A stretch of DNA of 8,990 bases from assembly GCA_959018155.1 (NCBI GenBank), contig CAUEKH010000080.1, positions 1 to 8,990 on the forward strand, given 5' to 3'. Of this stretch, positions 1-7,296 are shown piece by piece. Positions within the stretch are counted from its first letter, which is position 1. Every line of letters starts with the position of its first letter. The position numbers and the translations under genes were made by a program. The notes below the pieces were generated by a model, which was not told where the DNA came from, searched no databases, and worked only from the letters and a program-made list of their open reading frames with translations. This DNA is from an uncultured Hungatella sp. Its GTDB lineage: Bacteria; Bacillota; Clostridia; Lachnospirales; Lachnospiraceae.

Positions 1-147
1 AATTCTTATTCCTGTCTTTCTACCTACATTATATTCCCCGGGATAATTCTCCGTCAACTTACGATATTCTTTCTTTATTCTTGCAATCCGTGAAAAATTG
101 AGAAGTGAATTCGTAAGACTGGAAAATTTTGTCTTACTTTGCCTCAT
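1..147 (-). CDS. Possible partial ORF running off the left edge, unrecognised
   Basis: A frame opens at an ATG at 147-145, inside the last codons of the macro-domain gene, and stays open for 49 codons to the window edge. It begins MRQSKTKFSS and includes RIARIKKEYRKLTENYPGEY, a charged stretch that looks protein-like. It would overlap the macro gene by 14 nt. I see no convincing ribosome binding site: a GAGG lies about 15 nt upstream and a weak GGA is closer. I recognise no family. The stretch may equally be non-coding 3' flank, since 49 open codons is not strong evidence. More sequence to the left would decide. Confidence 0.25.
   Translation of the reverse strand, partial: MRQSKTKFSSLTNSLLNFSRIARIKKEYRKLTENYPGEYNVGRKTGIRI
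114..136 (-). terminator. Weak stem-loop at the macro-domain gene stop codon
   Basis: TAAGAC (114-119) and GTCTTA (131-136) form a 6-bp inverted repeat around an 11-nt loop containing AAAATTTT. On the minus strand the stem begins with the stop codon of the macro gene. The stem is short and AT-rich and no U-run follows, so terminator function is doubtful. Confidence 0.2.
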
Positions 148-628
148 ATTTCCAGATTTGTACCTCACCGGCATATTTTCCAAACACCCGCTCAATCATG
201 GCGGACACGACCTCCCAGTCGCCGCCCGCAAAACCGCAGCCAATTCCGTATGGAAATGCCACCGTCTCCCTGCTGCCGCGGACCTCTAAAAATCCCCGAA
301 TCTCCTCCATGGCTTTCTCAAGAGCTTCATAATCAGTATAAAGCCCCTCTTTTCCATAATCATCCTGCCCATAGAGATTGGCAATCAAAAACCACCGCCC
401 ATCCTTCTCCACCGGCTGTGCCGACACTCTTCCAAGAAGCTTCTTCGTCTTTCCCCCTGCTTCCTCTGTCCACTGTTTCGTAATGATTTTATAAGTCTTT
501 TCCACTTCCGGAAACATCTTTTTCACCTGGCCGGCCATGCCGCGGCCAAACGCCCCCTGACAGTTTACCTGATGACAGATGACATCAGCTTTTGACTCAA
601 AAATATCTCCATCGTAATAATTTATCAT
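134..628 (-). CDS. Macro-domain protein (ADP-ribose-binding / de-ADP-ribosylation type)
   Basis: A 164-residue single-domain protein. Visible macro-domain signatures are GDI at residues 7-9, the adenosine/ribose-binding stretch HQVNCQGAFGRGMAGQV at 19-35, NLYGQ at 84-88 and the glycine-rich phosphate loop PYGIGCGFAGGDW at 126-138. Macro domains bind ADP-ribose. Members of this small bacterial branch, related to Poa1/TARG1-type proteins, may hydrolyse ADP-ribose 1''-phosphate or remove ADP-ribose from proteins or nucleic acids. Which of these applies cannot be read from the sequence. The frame extends upstream to 784, but the ATG at 628 is chosen because AGGAGG (635-640) sits 6 nt before it, the longer N-terminus has no domain character, and it would run into a terminator. 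The gene has its own promoter and is separated from the sugar operon by a terminator, so it is probably unrelated to it. There is no signal peptide, so it is cytoplasmic. Confidence 0.9.
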   Translation of the reverse strand: MINYYDGDIFESKADVICHQVNCQGAFGRGMAGQVKKMFPEVEKTYKIITKQWTEEAGGKTKKLLGRVSAQPVEKDGRWFLIANLYGQDDYGKEGLYTDYEALEKAMEEIRGFLEVRGSRETVAFPYGIGCGFAGGDWEVVSAMIERVFGKYAGEVQIWKYEAK

Positions 629-634
629 AGGAAC

Positions 635-640
635 CCTCCT
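635..640 (-). promoter_or_regulatory. Ribosome binding site of the macro-domain gene
   Basis: Perfect AGGAGG on the minus strand, 6 nt before the ATG at 628. It fixes the start against the longer frame reaching to 784. Confidence 0.85.
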
Positions 641-675
641 CTTTCTCAAACGGCTGCCCGAGCCAATACCACCTA

Positions 676-705
676 AGTATACCACAGGATTCATCCTGAT
701 GTAAA
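676..705 (-). promoter_or_regulatory. Promoter of the macro-domain gene with a palindromic spacer
   Basis: On the minus strand, -35 TTTACA (705-700, 5 of 6 matches to TTGACA), an 18-nt spacer and -10 TATACT (681-676, 5 of 6 matches to TATAAT) preceded by TGG, which is an extended -10. Transcription should start near 669, giving a leader of about 40 nt. The spacer contains the 14-nt inverted repeat CAGGATTCATCCTG (685-698), a possible operator for an unknown repressor. Confidence 0.7.
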
Positions 706-750
706 TATTGTTAAAATTAAGAATTTTTTCCAGAAACCGCCTGCCATCGG

Positions 751-792
751 AAAAGCCGGTAAAACTGCTGATTTGCAGTCTCACCGGCTTTC
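751..792 (-). terminator. Stem-loop terminator of the sugar operon (element copy 1)
   Basis: Arms AAAGCCGGT (752-760) and ACCGGCTTT (783-791) pair over 9 bp. A 3x3 internal loop (AAA 761-763 against CTC 780-782) separates them from a second 5-bp helix, ACTGC (764-768) with GCAGT (775-779), closed by a 6-nt loop. On the minus strand the stem ends in a short T-run, CGGCTTTTCC. It lies 24 nt past the stop of the 600-residue protein gene, so it should end the operon. It closely resembles the element at 8401-8440. Confidence 0.75.
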
Positions 793-816
793 TCCTGTAC
801 GAAATCGCCCGGGAAT

Positions 817-2619
817 CTAATCATGGTAATAGATATCCAGATACTCCCTGTTTCCCCGAAATGCTCTCGCTTCCTCCTCAAACTGTGTAATCGTGCAGGC
901 CGCGACAGGCGATTTAACACGCAGATTCCCCTGTTCTACCCACAAAAATCCATCTTCCACTCTCGCGCTTTCTCCGGTAACGGCCTCCGCTCCTTCAGAA
1001 ATAATCTCAAACGTAATCCCGCAGCAGCACTCCTCCAGTTCAGTAAAGCAGATGGTCTTCGGTTCTCCGTGGTACAATATGGCATCAATTCCGATCATCG
1101 CGCCGGTAACCTTATGGTCCCCCGTCTCATTTACATGCTCTGATTCCTCTGTGATACCAAACTGAACTGTATTTTCTCCAAATTTTACATACGGAAATGT
1201 GATCCTTACCTCTGTCTGTCCGATTTGAACCGAAAATTCCCGTTCTCCTGTCTGTACTGCGCGGACACTCCCCACATTTCCGCCAATCTCAAACCGGATT
1301 CTCATATCAGAGGCCAGGACAGACGCTTCCTTTACCTTGTCAAGGCTCGGATGCGTGTCGCCGCCATCTGTGACAAATCCTGCTGCCGACACAGCCCTCA
1401 GCCCCTCCTGGGCCGTTACAATCGTGGCGGAAGAGTAATCATAAAAATCGTGGAGACATTTTAACCCGCAGTAGACAGGGCCCTGCTCCGTGTTGAAATA
1501 GCTGATATGGTTTCTCCTCTGATTCCAGAATGTGGACTTGTAAAATGTCCCCAGATTGTACGCCTCCTTCTGGCGGCAGACAGCAATCTTCACATCCGCA
1601 TTTTTCTTCCCGCGCACAAATACCGCGTCTATCCTGGCATCTTTCGTCGGCTCGGTAAAATAGCTGGTGTACTGCTCCGGGCATACGCTGCGGGAACTGA
1701 AAAATCCCATAGGAAGCTTTCCGGCCAGCCCTTCTCTGTCAAGGGGCACCAGGCTGATTCGGTAATCGAGGGCTCTCTGAATCCTCATCAGCAGTTCCTC
1801 ATCCTCCAGCATGGCGTAAAATCTTGAATGAGGGCCCGCCCACTGCTTCGTGCTGTAATGGTAGTGTTCCGCAATACAGCGCCACGCCAGGTCATTGATA
1901 TCCCGGAATTTTTTTAAAGCCTCCTCATCCCGGATATATGGCATCATAGCCGCTAAGTCGTCAATGACCACCCATGTGTAGGATGGGCTGTTATACTCCT
2001 GAAAAGCCCCGTGTCCCATATTGAACTCATAAAGGACATCAAGCCTTTTCCTGGCGTAGGAAACGAGATTTTCCAAAGAGAGGACTTCCCCTCCTGCCAT
2101 GGTAACCAGGGTTCCCATAATTGAGATATTGGTATAATGCGGCCCCATATCGCGGCGCATAATAGAATTACAGCAGTGATGCAGGCTGTTCTTCACCATT
2201 TCCTTTAAATCCACGGACAGCCTGTCTCCATAGTCCATCAGGACCTGCAGCAGGACCTTTCCGCAGAAATCGGCCCAGTTCCAGTCCGGAGGCGCCATTT
2301 TATCCAAAGGTTCTTCCATATAATAGGACCAGATTCCGTATGTACTGCGGGAAGGATCTGTGTCCTGAAGCGGAATGACCCTTCGAAGGATTGCCTCCCC
2401 CTCCTCAAAGTCCCCCTTCTCGTCCCGGTTCATAAGTTCGTACGCATAACGAAAGGATTCCAAATTGGAATGCGCCCACTGGTTGACAAGTGTGCTGTGG
2501 TATCCGTGTTCTCCGCGATACTGAACAATCATTTTCTCTTTCTTATCGTAAAAGGAATCCATCCGCGCCATGATTTGCCCATTTAAGCGCTTCTCCTCCT
2601 CATTTATAAACGAAATCAT
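817..2619 (-). CDS. Heparinase II/III-like (alpha/alpha-toroid) putative polysaccharide lyase or hydrolase
   Basis: A 600-residue protein with no signal peptide, so it is probably cytoplasmic. Residues 1 to about 300 are mostly helical and rich in Trp, Tyr and His, as in alpha/alpha-toroid carbohydrate enzymes. Residues from about 320 onward are beta-rich, suggesting a C-terminal beta-sandwich. This two-part plan fits heparinase II/III-like and related lyases. Motifs that look catalytic are HYTNISIMG (161-169), GHGAFQEYNSPSY (202-214) and AGPHSRFY (261-268). EYNSP-plus-GPHSR combinations occur, as I recall, in poorly characterised lyase-like proteins. I cannot assign a CAZy family. Residues 530-533 form an odd ECCC run. 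The start ATG at 2619 overlaps the araC-type gene's stop codon as ATGA, and AAGGAG lies 9 nt upstream. As last gene of the operon, next to a GH105 enzyme, it probably acts on the same imported oligosaccharide. That role is an inference. Confidence 0.72.
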   Translation of the reverse strand: MISFINEEEKRLNGQIMARMDSFYDKKEKMIVQYRGEHGYHSTLVNQWAHSNLESFRYAYELMNRDEKGDFEEGEAILRRVIPLQDTDPSRSTYGIWSYYMEEPLDKMAPPDWNWADFCGKVLLQVLMDYGDRLSVDLKEMVKNSLHHCCNSIMRRDMGPHYTNISIMGTLVTMAGGEVLSLENLVSYARKRLDVLYEFNMGHGAFQEYNSPSYTWVVIDDLAAMMPYIRDEEALKKFRDINDLAWRCIAEHYHYSTKQWAGPHSRFYAMLEDEELLMRIQRALDYRISLVPLDREGLAGKLPMGFFSSRSVCPEQYTSYFTEPTKDARIDAVFVRGKKNADVKIAVCRQKEAYNLGTFYKSTFWNQRRNHISYFNTEQGPVYCGLKCLHDFYDYSSATIVTAQEGLRAVSAAGFVTDGGDTHPSLDKVKEASVLASDMRIRFEIGGNVGSVRAVQTGEREFSVQIGQTEVRITFPYVKFGENTVQFGITEESEHVNETGDHKVTGAMIGIDAILYHGEPKTICFTELEECCCGITFEIISEGAEAVTGESARVEDGFLWVEQGNLRVKSPVAACTITQFEEEARAFRGNREYLDIYYHD

Positions 2620-3494
2620 ACTCCTGTCTCCTTTATGCTCTTTTTTCTCAGTTTACTGTACTGCTTTGGCGTTATCCCCATAATTTTCTTAAATGTCCTG
2701 ATAAAATGGGATTCATCGCTGTATCCGACCAGCTCGCAGATCTTCAGCACCGGAATCCCTTCCGTCAGGTAGGACCGCGCCTTCATCACGCGGGTCATGA
2801 TGATATACTCATTCGGCGTCATCCCGGTAACCGCCTTAAACAGCCGGATTAAATGTGACTTGCTGATATAAAATGTCTCCGCCAGCTTATCCAGCGCCAG
2901 GTCCTCGCTGATATGTTCCCTGATATAGCTTAAAATAGGTTTCAGACGCTCAGACGACTGCGCCGTCTCCTGGCTCTGCCCCTCTTTAAAATATCCGTTA
3001 CACAGAATTACAAGCTGTGTTAATGCCAGCTTCTTTAAAAGTTCTCTGCCGTACCGTTCCTCCCTGGTATACCGTTCCAGAAGATGAACCTGTTCTAAAA
3101 ATTCCGCTATCTGCTCTTCATTTAACTGCATCGAAGCAGCGCTCCCCTGAGGATGATCGGTGAAAAGAGAGAACAGCCCCGTCTCCTCACTGTCAAATCC
3201 AGCGATATAATCCGGCACAAACGAGATAATATACCTGTCATAAATTCCTGTCGGAGGCGCGGTCGTCCGGTGGAGTTCACTGCTGTTGACCAGCACCAGC
3301 CCCCCTCTGTCCAGCGAGAAGGAACTGTTCTCCAGAAAGAAGCCGCAGCCATCCGTGACGGTAAACCAGATTTCATACCCGTCATGAAAATGCAGATTTT
3401 TCATATCATAGAAATCCGCATTACAGATATTATGCTGTACCAGCAGATTTTCATGGTACAGTTCCTGCACCGCGTAGACTTCTTTTGAACCCAT
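2616..3494 (-). CDS. AraC-family transcriptional regulator with cupin sensor domain
   Basis: A 292-residue protein. Residues about 20-110 form an AraC-type cupin sugar-sensing domain with HFHDGYEIWF (35-44), a GG..LVNSSELHR strand further on, and H75. Residues about 185-285 hold the paired helix-turn-helix: LDKLAETFYISKSHLIRLFK (201-220), and a second from about 249 containing CELVGYSDESHFIRTFKK and ending in GITPKQY. These are the classical AraC/XylS signatures. The frame can be opened from a GTG at 3542, but that lies inside the preceding gene. The ATG at 3494 starts 20 nt after the GH105 stop, follows GAGGGACAGG, and gives the usual family length, so I chose it. It ends in a 4-nt ATGA overlap with the lyase-like gene, implying translational coupling. 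It most likely activates this operon in response to the imported sugar. The candidate binding sites are the repeats at 8333-8366. Confidence 0.93.
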   Translation of the reverse strand: MGSKEVYAVQELYHENLLVQHNICNADFYDMKNLHFHDGYEIWFTVTDGCGFFLENSSFSLDRGGLVLVNSSELHRTTAPPTGIYDRYIISFVPDYIAGFDSEETGLFSLFTDHPQGSAASMQLNEEQIAEFLEQVHLLERYTREERYGRELLKKLALTQLVILCNGYFKEGQSQETAQSSERLKPILSYIREHISEDLALDKLAETFYISKSHLIRLFKAVTGMTPNEYIIMTRVMKARSYLTEGIPVLKICELVGYSDESHFIRTFKKIMGITPKQYSKLRKKSIKETGV

Positions 3495-3514
3495 TTCCTG
3501 TCCCTCGCATTCTT

Positions 3515-4525
3515 TTATTTGCACTCCGCCAGGGCAAAGCACATCAGCGCCTGGCCGTATAAAGTCGGCGTCCTTTCGATCTCCTTATAGGCTTTGGCGT
3601 CCTTCATAATTGGGGTTCCGCCTGATACTCCAAGCACCTCCCCGGACGGGCTGACATACTCGGAAAACCGGACTGTCGCCCGGAGAGCCATCTCCCGTTT
3701 TTCCTCATCCAGATAACCCGATTTCACCCCGCGCAAAATTCCACAGGCGATCCCCGCTGACGCGGAAATCTCTTCGTATGCACTCAAATCATCCAGTATC
3801 GTGCCAAACAGCCCGTCTTCCCTCTGGCACCGCGCCAGTCCTTCTACATGTTTCTTCAGGATGGTTATCACTTCATCCCTGCCCTCAAATTCCGGAATCT
3901 CATTTAAAATCTCAACCGTACTGTAAATAATCCACGCATTCGCGCGTCCCCAGAAAATGCCGCTCAAATGGTTTCTTTCTTTTCCGCTCCAGCCGTGATA
4001 AAACAGCCCTGCCTCCTCATTCCAGAGATACCGGTAATGCAGCTTTAACTGCCTGGCTGCAAAATCCATGCAATCCTTTCTGCCTCTCCTCCTGCCATAT
4101 CTGGCCATGAAGATACATACCATGAACAGGGTATCCGCCCACATCTGCTCCGAGAATGTGGCGTCCTCCGTGACCGTGTGCTCCAGTCCCCCATCCACGG
4201 TTAAAGGCGCCTCATTCAGGACATAGGAAGCCATATCATCACACAGTTTCCCATACGTCTCATTTCCTGTCATTGTATACAGTTCAAGGATCGTCAGAAG
4301 GGGAGCCGTAGAATTCACCGTCTTTTGAGAATATGCCTCTTTCCCATGTGTGTCAACCCATTGGATCAGGAAATCAAGATACCGTTTCTGCCCTGTGACC
4401 TCATAGGCTCGCCAGATACCGGCAAGCCCGACTCCCGGTCCCCAGTCGAAGCGGTCGATATCCATTGCCCAGCTTCTGTCATTTCCTTCGATTACTCTGT
4501 CTGTTATCCGTTCTATTAGCTGCAT
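3515..4525 (-). CDS. GH105-type unsaturated uronyl (rhamnogalacturonyl) hydrolase, YteR-like
   Basis: A 336-residue cytoplasmic enzyme without signal peptide, close to the usual length of the GH105/GH88-like family. The family removes the 4,5-unsaturated uronic acid from the non-reducing end of oligosaccharides made by polysaccharide lyases, by hydrating the double bond. Visible features are WADTLFM (129-135) with Asp131 as likely catalytic acid/base, HGWSG (177-181), FWGRANAW (191-198) and DDLSAYEE (245-252). The barrel-like repeats such as WGPGVGLAGIWRAYEVTG (28-45) fit an alpha6/alpha6 toroid. The WGRxNxW motif favours GH105 over GH88. The start at 4525 is supported by AGGAGG (4535-4540) 9 nt upstream. 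It follows the transporter genes as yteR does in Bacillus subtilis, where the substrate is a rhamnogalacturonan disaccharide. Here the exact uronide cannot be told from sequence. Confidence 0.9.
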   Translation of the reverse strand: MQLIERITDRVIEGNDRSWAMDIDRFDWGPGVGLAGIWRAYEVTGQKRYLDFLIQWVDTHGKEAYSQKTVNSTAPLLTILELYTMTGNETYGKLCDDMASYVLNEAPLTVDGGLEHTVTEDATFSEQMWADTLFMVCIFMARYGRRRGRKDCMDFAARQLKLHYRYLWNEEAGLFYHGWSGKERNHLSGIFWGRANAWIIYSTVEILNEIPEFEGRDEVITILKKHVEGLARCQREDGLFGTILDDLSAYEEISASAGIACGILRGVKSGYLDEEKREMALRATVRFSEYVSPSGEVLGVSGGTPIMKDAKAYKEIERTPTLYGQALMCFALAECK

Positions 4526-4587
4526 TGCTGCAATCCTCCTGCATTGTCTGTTGTCATATTCCCCCGTTCACCCTTTCCCCTCCGGAA

Positions 4588-4622
4588 ACGATAACCTGCA
4601 CGTTCCGCGCACAGGTCATCGT
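4588..4622 (-). promoter_or_regulatory. Inter-cistronic stem-loop, distal to the solute-binding protein gene
   Basis: ACGATAACCTG (4588-4598) and CAGGTCATCGT (4612-4622) pair over 11 bp with a 13-nt loop. On the minus strand the only mismatch becomes a G-U wobble, so the helix is continuous in the transcript, and UUU follows. It fits a leaky terminator or 3' mRNA stabiliser between the highly expressed binding protein and the enzyme genes. Confidence 0.6.
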
Positions 4623-4634
4623 CTTCAATGGGAA

Positions 4635-4661
4635 GGGCCGGCGGCCCACAGCCCCCGGCCC
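4635..4661 (-). promoter_or_regulatory. GC-rich stem-loop just after the solute-binding protein gene
   Basis: GGGCCGG (4635-4641) pairs with CCGGCCC (4655-4661). Three further base pairs (4643-4645 with 4651-4653) form beyond a C-C mismatch, closed by a 6-nt loop. No proper U-run follows on the minus strand (CCCTTCCC), so it is a poor terminator but a strong barrier to 3' exonucleases. It lies 32 nt past the stop codon, in tandem with the hairpin at 4588-4622. Confidence 0.55.
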
Positions 4662-4693
4662 ATAATCCTTCCTGCCCTGTTTTAAAGAATCTC

Positions 4694-6295
4694 CTATTTC
4701 AGAACATCTTTATTCTTATCGTACCACTCCTGCCGCTCTTTCATTACCTCATCAAAGCCAAGCCCCATTTTTTCATTCTCAATTTCAGCCAGACCATCCT
4801 CGATGGAGTAATCCGGATTTGATACCATCTTTGCCTCAATAGACTCCAGGATCGGCTTAAAATCACTATTGTATTTGCTGGACAACTCTGTAGACGGAAG
4901 ATAGGGAATTTCTCTTCTGAATTTATTCTTCATAGCTGTCTCAAGCGCGATACTGCGAAGTTTCGCGTATTCCTGGGACAGTTCATCCTGTGCGCTGGTA
5001 ACCTGGAAATACTTTGCCGTATCTTCAATTACCTCATCAGACAGTAAATTATATTCATACGCATACTCAACCTCTGTCTTAAATTTATTTGCGTCTGTTT
5101 TCTGAGGAATGCCATCAACGAGATTATAGTGAACACCCTCCAGTCCATATGCCGGACCCTTCCAGCCTTCTTCCAGCATCCAGTCGAGGAATTCTATACA
5201 GGCTTCCGGATCTTTCGCATTCTTGTTCATGCACACAATCTTATTAGCCGGTGGTTCCTGATAGAGACCAAATTTTCCATAAGGACTCTCTACCGGTTCA
5301 AGCGGTACCAGCTCAGCTTCCGGAACGTTTGTCTTTAACTCTCTCCACTCAGACTCCATATTGTAACTGGCAATCCAGATTCCCGCCTTTCCTGTCACCT
5401 GAAGCTGACGCTGGCGCTCATAATTCGTATCGGTAACGTATTCCGGATCAATCAGACCCTCATTATACATCTTCTTAACCAATTCGAAACACTCTGCGTA
5501 AGCCTTTCCACCTACCCAGTCCACAAGTTTTCCGTCTTCCACAGTCGTTATGTTATCTGGCTGGCCATACATATTTTTCATAGCTGTTAAGAAGTTGTAA
5601 TTAAAGGAAACGCCAAATGTATCCGCCTGTCCATTTTTATCCGGGTCATTTTTCGTAAACTGATACGCCACATCGTATAACTCTTCCATCGTTGTCGGAG
5701 TCTTTAACCCCAGATTATCAAGCCAGTCCTGACGAATCCACATTCCGAAATTTGCAACCAGCAATGGGGTTCTGGCGGAGGTGAAGGCATACATCTTTCC
5801 ATCCTCCCCCGTTATATAAGGAATCAGCTCCTGATGCTCTGATAAATACTTCTTATAAGAAGTGCTGTACTGTTCTACGTAATCGTCTACCGGCTGTATC
5901 ACTCCCTGCTGAAGCAGGCCGTCCATGAATTTCTTTCCAAACTCCCACACTAAATCCGGCGCTGAATCGCTGGCAAACAGAGCATTGATTTTCGCTACCG
6001 ATTCTGTCCTTGGCACCGGAACCCATTTCACGCGTACCGGGCTGTTCTCATTAATCCATTCTACCCAGCGGTTATTCTCCATTGTTCCTTCTTCCGCCGG
6101 ACATTTTCCTCGTTCCAGAATTGAGATAGAGATTTCTTTTTTCTCTGAACTCTCCTCTTTTTTTCCACTTTCCGTCCCGGAAGCTTCTGTCTTAGCAGCA
6201 TCTGTCTTTCCCGTTTCCGCTGCATTATTACAACCGCCAAGCAAGGTACTGGCTGTAGCCAGCGCTAATACAACTGCTGTCAATTTTTTTCTCAT
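4694..6295 (-). CDS. ABC transporter solute-binding lipoprotein (family 1, LplA/YtcQ-like)
   Basis: A 533-residue extracellular sugar-binding lipoprotein. The N-terminus MRKK plus a hydrophobic segment (5-19) ends in the lipobox LGGC, with Cys22 as the predicted lipidated residue. Residues 23 to about 54 are a low-complexity Ala/Glu/Lys/Thr/Ser tether to the cell surface. The binding domain follows, with typical family-1 features: NALFASDSAPDLVW near 108-121, GEDGKMYAF in the first lobe, and a C-terminal helix ending in MKERQEWYDKNKDVLK. It is longer than ordinary maltose-type binding proteins and matches the oligosaccharide-binding LplA/YtcQ type. AGGAG (6301-6305) lies 5 nt before the ATG. 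It is separated from permease 2 by 98 nt and from the GH105 gene by 168 nt, both gaps containing stem-loops, so its expression is probably set apart from that of the membrane subunits. Substrate is inferred to be an unsaturated uronide oligosaccharide. Confidence 0.93.
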   Translation of the reverse strand: MRKKLTAVVLALATASTLLGGCNNAAETGKTDAAKTEASGTESGKKEESSEKKEISISILERGKCPAEEGTMENNRWVEWINENSPVRVKWVPVPRTESVAKINALFASDSAPDLVWEFGKKFMDGLLQQGVIQPVDDYVEQYSTSYKKYLSEHQELIPYITGEDGKMYAFTSARTPLLVANFGMWIRQDWLDNLGLKTPTTMEELYDVAYQFTKNDPDKNGQADTFGVSFNYNFLTAMKNMYGQPDNITTVEDGKLVDWVGGKAYAECFELVKKMYNEGLIDPEYVTDTNYERQRQLQVTGKAGIWIASYNMESEWRELKTNVPEAELVPLEPVESPYGKFGLYQEPPANKIVCMNKNAKDPEACIEFLDWMLEEGWKGPAYGLEGVHYNLVDGIPQKTDANKFKTEVEYAYEYNLLSDEVIEDTAKYFQVTSAQDELSQEYAKLRSIALETAMKNKFRREIPYLPSTELSSKYNSDFKPILESIEAKMVSNPDYSIEDGLAEIENEKMGLGFDEVMKERQEWYDKNKDVLK

Positions 6296-6353
6296 ACTTT
6301 CTCCTGTCCGCCTGTCATCGGCTTTCTTATAAACTTTTTCTATCTTTATAACC

Positions 6354-6380
6354 CCGGGAGAATCTGCAGCTTCTTCCCGG
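6354..6380 (-). promoter_or_regulatory. Inter-cistronic stem-loop upstream of the solute-binding protein gene
   Basis: CCGGGAGAA (6354-6362) pairs with TTCTTCCCGG (6371-6380), 9 bp with one bulged base and an 8-nt loop containing CTGCAG. It starts 14 nt after the permease 2 stop. On the minus strand only UU follows, so it is more likely an mRNA processing or stability element than a full terminator. I found no convincing -35/-10 pair in this 98-nt gap. Confidence 0.5.
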
Positions 6381-6393
6381 CAGCTTTCGCTAC

Positions 6394-7296
6394 CTAACCT
6401 TTAATAGAACCAATCATGGCTCCCTTTACGAAATATTTCTGTAAAAATGGATAGACACAGATAATCGGCAATGTCACCACAATGATTGACGCGGCTTTAA
6501 AAGTCTCCGCCGCCACCATACTCTGCACAATCCCTTCGCTGGAACTGACTTCTATCATTTTCGCCGTATCCAGCATCTGTTTCAGCTTCACCATCATCGG
6601 AAACCGGTTCGTGGAACTTAAGTAAAGCATCGGGTTAAAATAATTATTCCACCAGCCCACAGCATAGAACAATACCATAGTTGCCATTACCGGCTTTGAT
6701 ACCGGCAGAATCACATTGAGCAGAATTACCGGTTCACTTGCGCCGTCAATGGCCGCCGCCTCCGAAAGACTTTCCGGGATTCCCTCAAAAAATGTTTTCA
6801 TTACAATCATATTGTAAGTGCTGATAAGCCCCATAAGCCATAAGCCGGTATAGGTATTCATCAGTTTCAGCGACTTGATCAGCACGAAATTGGGGATCAT
6901 TCCGCCGGAAAACAGCATGGTAAAAACAATCATACCCACAAAGAATTTTCTGCCCCGAAGTCGTTTCTTGGAGAGGGAATACGCTGTCAGCGTGGTTGCA
7001 ATCAGGTTGAGCAGTGTTCCGATAACAGTCAGGACGATTGTATTTTTCATGGAGGCGAAAATCTGTCCATCAAGCAGCAACTGCTTATACGCTTCCAGAT
7101 TAAATTCTACCGGCCAGAGAACTACTTCCCCCGCCCCTACGGCCCGGCTCGAACTAAATGACAAGGCTACAACATTCACAAACGGGTAAAGGGCGCAGAG
7201 TGTAGCCAACGTCAGAACGGTATATACCACCATAAGGAATAACTTTTCCTGCCATGATTTCTTAACCTTCATATCCCTTTTTTTCTTCCTTACCAT
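6394..7296 (-). CDS. Carbohydrate ABC transporter permease (MalG/LplC/YtcP-like, CUT1)
   Basis: A 300-residue inner-membrane subunit with about six hydrophobic segments (approximate residues 17-45, 86-108, 117-140, 150-168, 201-222 and 268-288). The EAA loop that docks the ATPase is clear: EAAAIDGASEPVILLNVILP at 179-198. The C-terminus FVKGAMIGSIKG is typical of LplC/YtcP permeases. The ATG at 7296 overlaps the end of permease 1 by 7 nt and is preceded by GGAGAAGGATT, so the two subunits are probably translationally coupled. An internal ATG at codon 9 (7272) is a less likely start. It would form the heterodimeric pore with permease 1. No ATPase gene is nearby, so a shared MsmX-type ATPase encoded elsewhere is expected, as known for this transporter class. 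Confidence 0.95.
   Translation of the reverse strand: MVRKKKRDMKVKKSWQEKLFLMVVYTVLTLATLCALYPFVNVVALSFSSSRAVGAGEVVLWPVEFNLEAYKQLLLDGQIFASMKNTIVLTVIGTLLNLIATTLTAYSLSKKRLRGRKFFVGMIVFTMLFSGGMIPNFVLIKSLKLMNTYTGLWLMGLISTYNMIVMKTFFEGIPESLSEAAAIDGASEPVILLNVILPVSKPVMATMVLFYAVGWWNNYFNPMLYLSSTNRFPMMVKLKQMLDTAKMIEVSSSEGIVQSMVAAETFKAASIIVVTLPIICVYPFLQKYFVKGAMIGSIKG

Noticed and set aside
629..784. Longer N-terminus for the macro-domain protein, starting at 784
   Set aside because: It would place the start inside a terminator stem and the coding region across a good promoter; AGGAGG sits ideally before the ATG at 628, where the macro domain begins.
3495..3542. GTG start at 3542 for the AraC-type regulator
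   Set aside because: It lies inside the GH105 gene, has no ribosome binding site and adds residues without domain character; the ATG at 3494 gives a normal family length.
6296..6393. Separate promoter for the solute-binding protein gene (TATAAA and TATAAG boxes)
   Set aside because: No -35 at suitable spacing; the boxes are simply AT-rich leader sequence.
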